64,000 bases of DNA from Winogradskyella undariae (GTDB lineage Bacteria > Bacteroidota > Bacteroidia > Flavobacteriales > Flavobacteriaceae), in contig NZ_JABTEL010000012.1 in NCBI RefSeq assembly GCF_013285155.1, positions 1-64,000 of the forward strand, read 5' to 3'. Positions within the stretch are counted from its first letter, which is position 1, and every line of letters begins with the position of its first letter. Below are positions 15,669 through 24,248 of this stretch, in pieces. Position numbers and translations under genes: made by a program. The notes beneath the pieces were generated by a model. It was not told where the DNA came from. It made no database searches and saw nothing but the letters and a program-made list of their open reading frames with translations.

Positions 15669-16905
15669 ATTTTAATAATTGACCATTAATAATCACTTGC
15701 TCTATTGGGTTGTGAGCAAATGCATACGGAATCTCACTGTAGTGATCCATAGGTTTGGTAATAATTATATTTGCTTTTTTACCTCTTGTAATACTACCAT
15801 ACATACTACTTATTCCCATAGCGTATGCACCATTAATTGTAGCTGCGTTTATAGCTTCTTCTGGTGTCATTTTTAATTTTACACAAGCAGCGCTTACTAT
15901 AAAATTCATGTTTCCACTAGGAGCTGTTCCTGGGTTATAGTCTGAAGCAATAGCTAGGGGTAAACCTGCGTCTATAATTTTTCTGGCTTGCGTATACGGG
16001 ATATCTATAAAATATGAGCAGCCAGGTAAAGCAACAGGCATTGTATTACTGTCTTTTAAAGCTTCAATATCTTCATCATTAATTTCTTCTAAATGATCAA
16101 CAGAGAGTGCATTGTGTTTTACACCAAGCTCTATTCCGCCAAGAATATTAAATTGATTAACGTGAATTTTTGGCTGTAAATTATATTTTTTACCGGCCTC
16201 TAAAATGGCTTCTGTATCTTTAATATTAAAATAACCATCTTCACAAAAAACATCTACAAAATGAGTGATATTTAATGCAGCTGCTTTAGGGATCAGTTCT
16301 TCAATTATTAGCTTAATATAATTTTGCTTTTTAGACTTATAGTCTTCCGGAATGGCATGTGCAGCTAATAGCGTAGGGATAATGGTTGCTAAACTTTCTT
16401 GCTTAAGGCGCTTTATTACTCTAAGCATTTTTAATTCTGCTTCAACCGTTAATCCATAACCTGTTTTTATTTCTACAGCACCAGTTCCCATGGCTATTAA
16501 TTCATTCAATCGTTTTAAGGACTGATTAAATAGGGCTTCTTCAGAAGTTTCTTGAAGTACTTTTGCGGAGTTTAAAATACCGCCCCCTTTTTTAGAAATA
16601 TCTGCGTAAGATAAACCATTAATTCGGTCAACAAATTCTGAAGTTCTATCACCGGCATAAACAATATGGGTGTGTGAGTCGCACCAAGAGGGTAAAACAA
16701 TTTTACCGGTGGCATCAATAATTGTTTCGGCATGGATGCCTTCGCAATCTTCCATTACGCCATATTCTATAATGGTATCGTCAACAATGTAGAGATAAGC
16801 ATTTTCTAAAATAGGAAGTATGTTCATATCACTCCCTTTTCTAATCGTTTTATTGTGTGTATGAACCTGAACGAGTTGTTTAATGTTTTTTATTAGTATA
16901 GACAT
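15667..16905 (-). CDS. hutI: Imidazolonepropionase
   Basis: 412 residues from the chosen ATG; the open frame runs 12 codons further but that part looks like leader. Amidohydrolase superfamily: metal motif CDSHTHIVYAGDR near 80, EIKTGYGL near 150, IHVNQFN near 250, SVDHLEEI near 275, and ALASDYNPGTAP-like LAIASDYNPG near 320. It hydrolyses imidazolone propionate to N-formimino-L-glutamate in histidine degradation. HutG (13591) takes the next step, so this is a split partial hut cluster. Cytoplasmic, Zn/Fe-dependent. The fumC terminator at 16944 lies just upstream. Confidence 0.95.
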   Translation of the reverse strand: MSILIKNIKQLVQVHTHNKTIRKGSDMNILPILENAYLYIVDDTIIEYGVMEDCEGIHAETIIDATGKIVLPSWCDSHTHIVYAGDRTSEFVDRINGLSYADISKKGGGILNSAKVLQETSEEALFNQSLKRLNELIAMGTGAVEIKTGYGLTVEAELKMLRVIKRLKQESLATIIPTLLAAHAIPEDYKSKKQNYIKLIIEELIPKAAALNITHFVDVFCEDGYFNIKDTEAILEAGKKYNLQPKIHVNQFNILGGIELGVKHNALSVDHLEEINDEDIEALKDSNTMPVALPGCSYFIDIPYTQARKIIDAGLPLAIASDYNPGTAPSGNMNFIVSAACVKLKMTPEEAINAATINGAYAMGISSMYGSITRGKKANIIITKPMDHYSEIPYAFAHNPIEQVIINGQLLK

Positions 16906-16943
16906 GCTAATTGGTGTTAATATAAATATGTTGTTTTTCACTA

Positions 16944-16976
16944 AAAAAACGCTAGTAATGATTTCCTAGCGTTTTT
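16944..16976 (-). terminator. Terminator downstream of fumC
   Basis: AAAAACGCTAG and CTAGCGTTTTT form an 11-bp stem (9-nt loop) with a T-tract on the minus strand. It lies about 120 bp after the fumC stop and before the hutI start. Confidence 0.82.
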
Positions 16977-17094
16977 ATATTTTATAAAATTGACTTCTTA
17001 TTCTTTTAAAATTCTGATGCCAATTTATTATTTAATTTCTAAATAGAATTTAATTAGAAGGAAAAACAACTATTAAATTCAATGTGTTTGATAA

Positions 17095-18492
17095 TTATTT
17101 TAAATTACCTACCATATTTTCTGGTTTTACCCAAGCGTCATAATCTTCAGCAGAAACATAACCTAAGTTTATAGCTTCTTCTTTTAAAGTTGTACCATTT
17201 TTATGAGCTGTATTTGCTATTTCGGCAGCTTTATAATAACCAATTTTAGTATTTAAAGCCGTTACTAACATTAGTGAGTTGTTTAATAGCTCTTCAATAA
17301 CTTGATGATTTGGTTCGATTCCGACAACACAATGTTCTTCGAAACTTACACAAGCATCTCCGATTAATTGCGCAGAGTGTAAAAAGTTAGCAGCCATCAT
17401 AGGTTTAAAAACGTTAAGTTCGTAATGTCCTTGTGTACCACCAACAGAAATAGCTACATCGTTACCCATGACTTGTGCACAAACCATAGTTAAAGCTTCA
17501 CATTGTGTAGGGTTAACTTTTCCTGGCATAATAGAACTTCCTGGTTCATTAGCAGGGATGATAATTTCACCAATTCCAGAACGCGGACCAGAAGCCATCA
17601 TTCTAACATCATTAGCAATCTTATTTAAAGACACCGCTAATTGTTTTAAAGCACCGTGAGTTTCAACAATAGCATCGTGTGCCGCTAAAGCTTCAAATTT
17701 ATTTTCTGCAGTTATAAAAGGTAATTCAGTAAATTCTGCAATGTATTTAGCAACTAACACATCGTAACCTTTAGGTGTGTTCATTCCTGTACCAACAGCA
17801 GTTCCTCCTAAAGCTAATTCGCTTAAGTGAGCTAAAGTATTTTGTAAAGCTTTTAAGCCATGATCTAATTGAGATACATAACCAGAAAACTCTTGTCCTA
17901 AAGTTAAAGGTGTAGCATCCATTAAGTGTGTACGACCAATTTTTACAACATCTTTAAATTCTAATGATTTTTTATGTAAAGCATTACGTAATTTAATAAC
18001 ACCAGGAATTGTTGTTTCTGCAACTTTTTTGTAGGCTGCAATATGCATTCCTGTAGGGAAGGTATCGTTAGATGATTGAGACTTATTAACATCATCATTT
18101 GGTTGAATTGTTTTTTCTCCTTCTCCAATAATTTTACCTGCAATTTGATGTGCTCTGTTGGCTACAACTTCATTCACATTCATATTACTCTGCGTACCAG
18201 AACCCGTTTGCCAAATCACTAAAGGAAACTGATCGTCGTATTTTTTTTCTAATATTTCATCACAAGCTTGCGCTATTAAATCACGCTTTTCTTTAGATAA
18301 GACTTCTAAATCACAATTAGCGTAAGCAGCAGCTTTTTTTAAGTATGCAAAACCATAAACAATCTCTAAAGGCATTGATGCTGTTGCTCCAATTTTAAAG
18401 TTATTACGAGAACGCTCTGTTTGCGCTCCCCAAAGTTTGTCGGCAGGTACTTTAACCTCACCCATAGTGTCTTTTTCTATTCTGTAATCCAT
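17095..18492 (-). CDS. fumC: Class II fumarate hydratase
   Basis: 465 residues, full family length. Substrate and catalytic segments: [18 protein letters not shown] near 105, [20 protein letters not shown] near 185, the superfamily signature [16 protein letters not shown] near 318, and [11 protein letters not shown] near the C-terminus. It interconverts fumarate and malate in the TCA cycle without an Fe-S cluster. The product signature separates it from aspartase (same superfamily). It is monocistronic, with a terminator at 16944 and a 361-bp upstream region shared with the DUF2339 gene. Confidence 0.95.
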   Translation of the reverse strand: MDYRIEKDTMGEVKVPADKLWGAQTERSRNNFKIGATASMPLEIVYGFAYLKKAAAYANCDLEVLSKEKRDLIAQACDEILEKKYDDQFPLVIWQTGSGTQSNMNVNEVVANRAHQIAGKIIGEGEKTIQPNDDVNKSQSSNDTFPTGMHIAAYKKVAETTIPGVIKLRNALHKKSLEFKDVVKIGRTHLMDATPLTLGQEFSGYVSQLDHGLKALQNTLAHLSELALGGTAVGTGMNTPKGYDVLVAKYIAEFTELPFITAENKFEALAAHDAIVETHGALKQLAVSLNKIANDVRMMASGPRSGIGEIIIPANEPGSSIMPGKVNPTQCEALTMVCAQVMGNDVAISVGGTQGHYELNVFKPMMAANFLHSAQLIGDACVSFEEHCVVGIEPNHQVIEELLNNSLMLVTALNTKIGYYKAAEIANTAHKNGTTLKEEAINLGYVSAEDYDAWVKPENMVGNLK

Positions 18493-18853
18493 GTCTATAT
18501 ATATGTATTAATTGCTTTACAAATTTAGCAATTTAAGGGGGTAAATAAGTATTCTAAAGGGTTTTATTTAAACAGTTATATGATTAATCTGTTAATAAGT
18601 GTTAGGATTCTTTTTTACTAAAAAAATATATTAAGGCTAATACTGACATTTATCATTGTTATTATTTTTTATATGAAAACACGTAATTAAAATATGGAAT
18701 GTAGTTCACTTAAAAATTAAATTACAACCGCGATTTATCCTTGATTAAGGTCGTATATTTTACAACTTCAATTCATAAAATAGATGTTTCTAAATATATA
18801 AGCTATTTTAGCTTAGTCTTTTCAATATTAAAAGACAATCAAATCAGTAATAT
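18493..18853. other. Divergent promoter region of fumC and DUF2339 gene, no gene
   Basis: AT-rich, no credible frame on either strand and no RNA-like structure that I can see. It must contain the promoters for the leftward fumC and rightward DUF2339 genes, but no unambiguous TTTG / TAnnTTTG pair was found. Confidence 0.5.
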
Positions 18854-21259
18854 ATGGCACATAGTCAAGAACTTATAGATAAACTTATTGAAAAATTAGA
18901 GCTTCTTTTTAAAAAGCAGGCTGAGTTTTCTTCTGAAATTAACAGTTTGAAAGAAGAATTGTACAGGTTACAATCTGGAGTAATTACAGAAGCTCCAAAA
19001 ACAATAGAAGAAGCACCGTTAGCTGAGCCTTTACCTATAGATGAAAATGATGTTAAAATTGTACCTAAAACAGAAATAGCATCACTTATACGCGAAGAAA
19101 TAGCACCTGTTATAGATACACAGCCTATATCTCAAAATAAAATTATAGAGCATAAAGAAGAAGCTAAAGTTCTATATAAGAAACCTAAATCTAAATCGAG
19201 CTTAGAGAAATTTATAGGTGAAAACCTTCTAAATAAAATAGGAATCCTTATTACCATTATTGGTGTTGTGATTGGGGCAAAATATTCTATTGAAAATAAT
19301 TTAATAAGTCCTACCACCCGAATCGTTATTGGTTATTTAATGGCCATAGGTTTGTTAGGTTTTGGTATAAAGTTAAAAGAAAAGTACGAATCCTACAGCG
19401 CTGTGCTTGTTAGTGGAGCAATCGTTATTTTGTATGTCCTCACGTATTTTGCGTATGATTTTTATGGCTTAATACCGCAAGTACCAGCCTTTGTGCTTAT
19501 GGTTGTTTTTACCACATTTACAGTGGTTGCAGCTATTAACTATAACAGACAGGTTATAGCGCATATTGGTTTAGTTGGTGCATACGCAGTGCCTTTTTTA
19601 CTAAGCAGTGGTTCTGGGCAAGTAGAAGTGCTTTTTGGTTATATGGCTATCATTAATATTGGTATTTTAATACTTTCGTTCAAAAAATATTGGAAACCAT
19701 TATACTATTCAGCCTTTATATTTACATGGCTAATTTATGGATCTTGGTATTTCTTTGAATATGATGAAGTAGATCACTTTTATTTAGCATTAGGTTTTCT
19801 AAGTCTATTTTTCTTAATATTTTATGTCACATTTTTAGCTTATAAAATGCTAAGAAAAGAAGTGTTTAAAACAAGTGATGTTGTTTTGTTATTGCTTAAT
19901 TCATTTCTGTTTTATGGCTTTGGTATTGCTATTTTAGAAGATAATGAGACAGGTTCTCAATTATTAGGTCTGTTTACGATTTGTAATGCGGTGATTCATT
20001 TTATTGTTAGCGTTATATTTTATAAGAAAAAATTAGGAGATAAAAACTTATTCTATTTAGCATCTGCAATGGTATTGGTATTTATTACAATTACTATTCC
20101 TGTGCAACTTAACGGAAATTGGGTAACCTTACTTTGGGTAACAGAAGCGGCATTATTATTTGGTTTAGGACGTACAAAAGCAATTAAGGTTTATGAAAAA
20201 CTATCGTATCCTTTAATGGTCTTAGCTTTTATAAGCTTACTAGAAGATTGGTCTTATGGCTATAGTGTTTATTACGGTATTGATGAAGAAAATATATTAC
20301 CACTTATTTTTAATGTTTACTTTTTAACCTCATTGTTGTTTATCGCTGCATTTGGTGCCATTGTTTGGTTCTCTAAAAAAGAAGCCTATGTTTCTGCTTT
20401 AAAGCCAGATTCTATTTGGAATCGTGTATTTAGTTATGGAATTCCTGCGATCTTATTATTTAGTGCTTATTATGCCTTTAGATTAGAAATAGAAACCTAT
20501 TGGGATCAATTATATTATACTTCTCAACTAAGTATTCCTGACGAAACGACTTATAATAACGTTATTAATAATTATGATTTAAATGATTTTAAAATCATTT
20601 GGGTTTTAAATTATTCGCTACTCTTTATGTCTTTGTTAGCGCTAATTAATTTTAAGATTATAAAAAGTAAACCCTTAGATAAAATAGCCTTAGGCTTAAT
20701 TGTAGTAAGTGTTTTTACGTTTTTAACTCAAGGTTTATTGACGTTGAGTGAGTTAAGAGAAAGTTATTTAAATCCTTCAGAATATTTTGCTCAGGGTGAG
20801 TTCTATTTATGGATTAGATATGTCTGTTTTGCCTTTTTAGCTTTTGCTTTATATACGTGTTATCGTTTTATTAAACAAGCAGAGGTCAACAAAGGATTTA
20901 AAATTGCTTATGATATTTTATTGCACGTATCTATAATATGGGTTTTAAGTAGCGAGCTTATCCATTGGATGGATATGTCTGATTCTACACAGTCTTACAA
21001 ATTAGGATTAAGTATCCTATGGGGTGTTTATTCGTTCTTATTAATAGCTTTCGGAATTTGGAAAAACAAAGCATATTTACGTATTGGTGGTATCGCATTT
21101 TTTGGTATTACATTGGTAAAGTTGTTTTTCTACGACATTTCTCACCTCAATACCATTTCTAAAACTATAGTATTTGTATCACTTGGAGTGTTACTTTTAA
21201 TCATTTCATTTTTATACAATAAATACAAAAATCATATTACTGATGACGTTAAAAACTAG
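18854..21259 (+). CDS. DUF2339 polytopic membrane protein
   Basis: 801 residues. N-terminal 50 residues are coiled coil (LIEKLELLFKKQAEFSSEIN), then an acidic/Pro linker to about 110. Then a motif typical of DUF2339 proteins, SLEKFIGENLLNKIGILITIIGVVIGAKYSI, and roughly twenty hydrophobic segments to the end. It is an inner-membrane protein of unknown function; the family is thought to relate to cell envelope or polysaccharide processes, but this is not established. The stop overlaps the start of the next gene (21243), and that partner is a DUF3999 protein, a known pairing. Translational coupling is therefore likely. Confidence 0.88.
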   Translation: MAHSQELIDKLIEKLELLFKKQAEFSSEINSLKEELYRLQSGVITEAPKTIEEAPLAEPLPIDENDVKIVPKTEIASLIREEIAPVIDTQPISQNKIIEHKEEAKVLYKKPKSKSSLEKFIGENLLNKIGILITIIGVVIGAKYSIENNLISPTTRIVIGYLMAIGLLGFGIKLKEKYESYSAVLVSGAIVILYVLTYFAYDFYGLIPQVPAFVLMVVFTTFTVVAAINYNRQVIAHIGLVGAYAVPFLLSSGSGQVEVLFGYMAIINIGILILSFKKYWKPLYYSAFIFTWLIYGSWYFFEYDEVDHFYLALGFLSLFFLIFYVTFLAYKMLRKEVFKTSDVVLLLLNSFLFYGFGIAILEDNETGSQLLGLFTICNAVIHFIVSVIFYKKKLGDKNLFYLASAMVLVFITITIPVQLNGNWVTLLWVTEAALLFGLGRTKAIKVYEKLSYPLMVLAFISLLEDWSYGYSVYYGIDEENILPLIFNVYFLTSLLFIAAFGAIVWFSKKEAYVSALKPDSIWNRVFSYGIPAILLFSAYYAFRLEIETYWDQLYYTSQLSIPDETTYNNVINNYDLNDFKIIWVLNYSLLFMSLLALINFKIIKSKPLDKIALGLIVVSVFTFLTQGLLTLSELRESYLNPSEYFAQGEFYLWIRYVCFAFLAFALYTCYRFIKQAEVNKGFKIAYDILLHVSIIWVLSSELIHWMDMSDSTQSYKLGLSILWGVYSFLLIAFGIWKNKAYLRIGGIAFFGITLVKLFFYDISHLNTISKTIVFVSLGVLLLIISFLYNKYKNHITDDVKN

Positions 21260-22472
21260 ACTATTTATAGGTTTCCTTATAGGGTGTACAGTCTTCTGTT
21301 CTGCACAAATGAAAACGTACAATTATAAAAGAGCCATAGAGAATGTAGGTGACGAATGGCATAAAATTACTTTGCCAGATGCTGTTTTTTCTAAGGTAAA
21401 TTCAGATTTATCTGATATTAGAATTTATGGAACTACAGTGAATAATGATACTATTGAAGCTCCGTATTTATTAAAAATTCGTTCTGAAAAAGTGATAAAG
21501 AAAACAATTCCGTTTCATCTTATTAATAAAACAAAAGGAGCTAACGGGGATTATTTTACATTTCAGTTGAATTCTACAAATACTATTAATCAGATTGATC
21601 TTAATTTTAATAATCAAAATTTTGATTGGAAAGTTGAATTACAAGGCAGTCAAAACCAAAACGAATGGTTTACCATTTTAGAAGATTATAGAATTCTATC
21701 TATTAAAAATGAAACGACGGACTATAAATTTACAAAACTGGTATTTCCTGATGCTAAATATCGTTTTTATAGACTTATTGTAAAAGGTGCTGAGCAACCA
21801 AAATTTGAATCAGCGCAACTTTTTAAGCATGAAATATCTGGTGGAAGTTATATTAATCATCAGATAAAATCTATTAAAAATGAAGTTGTAAAACCTAGCA
21901 AAACAACTGAAATTGAATTAGAATTAGAGCAATTGGTATCTTTAAGTAACCTTAATATTAATGTTAACAATACTTTTGATTATTACAGACCTATTAAAAT
22001 TGAATATAGAAATGACAGCCTTAAAACAGAAAAAGGTTGGAAATACTATTACAAAACCATTACTAATGGTACATTAAACTCTTTAGAAGCTAATTCGTTT
22101 AATTTTGATAACACCATAGCTAAGCATATTAGATTATCTATATATAACGGTGATAACCAGCCTTTGTCTTTTGGTGAAATGACTTTGAAAGGGTACGAGT
22201 ATCAGTTAATTACAAGATTTACAGAACCTGCAGATTATATGTTGGTGTATGGTAATACTTCAGCAAGACATCCTAATTATGATATTGCGAAATTTGAAAC
22301 AAAAGTACCAGAGGGATTAGAAGCTTTAAAAATAGGAGAGGAGCAAATTATAGAGAAACAAGAGCAAGCTAAGGTAGAACCATTATTAGACAATAAATAT
22401 TGGCTTTGGGCAATTATAGGGGTTGTTATTTTGGTTTTAAGCGGTTTTACTTTAAAGATGTTGAAGAAATAG
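21243..22472 (+). CDS. DUF3999 family exported membrane protein
   Basis: 409 residues. Signal peptide (to about 22, VFCSAQ), a long beta-rich extracytoplasmic part containing discoidin-like strands (INQIDLNFNNQNFDWKVELQGS, YRFYRLIVKGAEQPKFESAQ), and one C-terminal transmembrane helix (about 385-403) ending LKMLKK. DUF3999 proteins are typically encoded beside DUF2339; here the ATG lies 17 bp inside the end of that gene. It probably forms a membrane complex with it, with the sugar-binding-like domain outside. Substrate unknown. Confidence 0.86.
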   Translation: MTLKTRLFIGFLIGCTVFCSAQMKTYNYKRAIENVGDEWHKITLPDAVFSKVNSDLSDIRIYGTTVNNDTIEAPYLLKIRSEKVIKKTIPFHLINKTKGANGDYFTFQLNSTNTINQIDLNFNNQNFDWKVELQGSQNQNEWFTILEDYRILSIKNETTDYKFTKLVFPDAKYRFYRLIVKGAEQPKFESAQLFKHEISGGSYINHQIKSIKNEVVKPSKTTEIELELEQLVSLSNLNINVNNTFDYYRPIKIEYRNDSLKTEKGWKYYYKTITNGTLNSLEANSFNFDNTIAKHIRLSIYNGDNQPLSFGEMTLKGYEYQLITRFTEPADYMLVYGNTSARHPNYDIAKFETKVPEGLEALKIGEEQIIEKQEQAKVEPLLDNKYWLWAIIGVVILVLSGFTLKMLKK

Positions 22473-22475
22473 AAA

Positions 22476-23153
22476 TTATTCATTAACAATCTTTCCGTCT
22501 ACCATCGTTAATTTTCGGTCTGCCATTTCAGCCAATTCTTGATTATGAGTGACAAGAACAAAAGTCTGATTAAATTCATCTCTTAACTTAAAGAATAAGT
22601 TGTGTAATTGCTCGGCAGATTCACTATCTAAATTCCCTGAAGGTTCATCTGCAAAAATAATATTCGGATTATTTATTAAAGCTCTAGCTACAGCAACACG
22701 TTGTTGTTCACCACCAGACATACTGTTTGGTTTGTGGTGTATACGTTCGCTTAAGCCTAAATAATCTAATAATTCTTTAGCACGTTTTTCGGCCTCTGCC
22801 TTAGGGGTGTTATTTATAAACGCAGGTATACAAACATTCTCTAATGCTGTAAATTCTGGTAGTAACTGATGAAATTGAAATATAAAACCAATGTTTTTAT
22901 TTCTAAATTTAGCTAAAGCTTTGTCGTTTAGGGTTTTTATAGATTGTCCGTTTATAATTAGTTCGGTGTCCGATTTATAATCGGGTTTATCTAAGGTTCC
23001 TAAAATTTGAAGCAGCGTAGTTTTACCAGCACCAGAAGCACCAACAATAGAAATAACTTCACCTTCTAAAATGGTTAAATCAACACCCTTTAAGACATGA
23101 AGATCTTTATAGGCTTTCTTAATTTGCTTTGCAGAAATCACAGTTTTACTCAT
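22476..23153 (-). CDS. LolD-like ABC transporter ATP-binding protein
   Basis: 225 residues. Walker [12 protein letters not shown] near 38, Q-loop ([18 protein letters not shown]) near 93, signature [15 protein letters not shown] near 144, Walker [14 protein letters not shown] near 163, and H-loop LVTHNQE near 200. The '[14 protein letters not shown]' and 'EPSGNLD' features fit LolD/MacB-type ATPases, which extract lipoproteins or drive MacB-like export. The permease is not encoded beside it, so the exact partner is unknown; lolD is the most likely identity. Convergent with DUF3999, with almost no gap. Confidence 0.88.
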   Translation of the reverse strand: MSKTVISAKQIKKAYKDLHVLKGVDLTILEGEVISIVGASGAGKTTLLQILGTLDKPDYKSDTELIINGQSIKTLNDKALAKFRNKNIGFIFQFHQLLPEFTALENVCIPAFINNTPKAEAEKRAKELLDYLGLSERIHHKPNSMSGGEQQRVAVARALINNPNIIFADEPSGNLDSESAEQLHNLFFKLRDEFNQTFVLVTHNQELAEMADRKLTMVDGKIVNE

Positions 23154-23338
23154 ATCATGTGAAAGTAATACTTAATAGAATAATCTACAATACTATGCTC
23201 TAAATTTGTTCTTTTTACTGAAAAGATTTATTTTATATAATTCTATTGATTTTGTAAATTACACGTTGTAGTGCGAAAGTGACAGCAGCATTTTATTTGG
23301 AATAGTTATTGCTTTATCTATAGTAATTAATACATTAT

Positions 23339-23617
23339 ATGAATAAATACAAAAAATTAGGATTAAGTCTACTCTTTGATGCTTTAGGCTTAGTCTCATT
23401 TATAATTCCAGGAATCGGTGAGTTTTCTGATATTGTTTGGGCTCCAATTTCAGGTTGGTTAATGACTAAACTGTATAAAGGAAAAGCAGGGAAAGTCGCA
23501 GGAGTCATTTCTGTTGTAGAAGAAGCTTTACCGGGGTTTGATGTGATACCAACATTTACATTGATGTGGTTGTATACTTACGTTATTAAAAAAGAAACAC
23601 CAGAAATTAAAGAATAA
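23339..23617 (+). CDS. Small conserved membrane protein
   Basis: 92 residues. Two hydrophobic stretches (about 7-23, LSLLFDALGLVSFIIPG, and 68-84, DVIPTFTLMWLYTYVIK) flank a central segment with conserved-looking PISGWLMTKLYKGKAGKVAG and a Pro/Gly turn. I do not recognise a function. It is a single gene directly followed by a strong terminator, and is expressed divergently from the LolD-like gene. Confidence 0.75.
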   Translation: MNKYKKLGLSLLFDALGLVSFIIPGIGEFSDIVWAPISGWLMTKLYKGKAGKVAGVISVVEEALPGFDVIPTFTLMWLYTYVIKKETPEIKE

Positions 23618-23646
23618 AAAAAGCACTCCATTGGAGTGCTTTTTTT
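23618..23646 (+). terminator. Terminator after the small membrane protein gene
   Basis: AAGCACTCCA / TGGAGTGCTT stem followed by a T-tract, starting directly after the TAA. It also faces the convergent lipoprotein gene ending at 23662 and may serve both. Confidence 0.93.
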
Positions 23647-23661
23647 AGTTTAAACTATGTT

Positions 23662-24234
23662 TTAGTTGACATCGTATGTAAACGTTACGTTAGCGTCTGT
23701 TGCACCGCCTGCATTTGTAATGTCTCCAGTGCTAACACCATCAGCACTTTTTGTTGGTTCATGTCTTAAAGTAACCACTAATATATTATCTGTTGAAGTA
23801 GCACCAGAATTAAATGTCGTTGATAATCCAATAGGATTACCATTATCATCCATATCAGTATAAGTTACACTACTATCAGCGTTGTTGGTTGTAAATGTGT
23901 AAAATACTTGGTGGTCAACGCCTTCTTCTAATACTTCTTCAGTTATATCTTCAGCAGGACTTTCAAGTTCATTTAAAAACTGAATATCTCCTGTATATTC
24001 TGTATCGGCTAAAATAGTTCCATTAATAGTATAAACAGGTGCATCTGGTCCCTCACCGTCTAAATCTTGACTTTGAAGCACTACCATATCACCACTCGCT
24101 GCTGTTAGTTCTAAACGCACTGTTGTAATGATTTCTTCTTCATTTACAGCTTCAGGAGTGTCATCATCAGATGAACAAGATACTAATGCAGATAAACTTA
24201 ATACGGTAATAAATAAAAATTTAATTGTTTTCAT
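23662..24234 (-). CDS. Lipoprotein partner of a TonB-dependent receptor
   Basis: 190 residues. Lipobox LVSC (Cys20) followed by an acidic SSDDDTPEAVNEEE linker. The rest is a beta-sandwich-like acidic domain (TTVRLELTAASGDMVVLQSQ ... NPIGLSTTFNSGATSTDNILVVTLRHEPTKS). Homologues are often labelled 'type 1 periplasmic binding fold' in flavobacteria and lie beside a TonB receptor, as here (24249, 14 bp upstream). It is probably an outer-membrane surface lipoprotein working with that receptor. Substrate unknown. Confidence 0.85.
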   Translation of the reverse strand: MKTIKFLFITVLSLSALVSCSSDDDTPEAVNEEEIITTVRLELTAASGDMVVLQSQDLDGEGPDAPVYTINGTILADTEYTGDIQFLNELESPAEDITEEVLEEGVDHQVFYTFTTNNADSSVTYTDMDDNGNPIGLSTTFNSGATSTDNILVVTLRHEPTKSADGVSTGDITNAGGATDANVTFTYDVN

Positions 24235-24248
24235 GTTTTTAATTTTTG

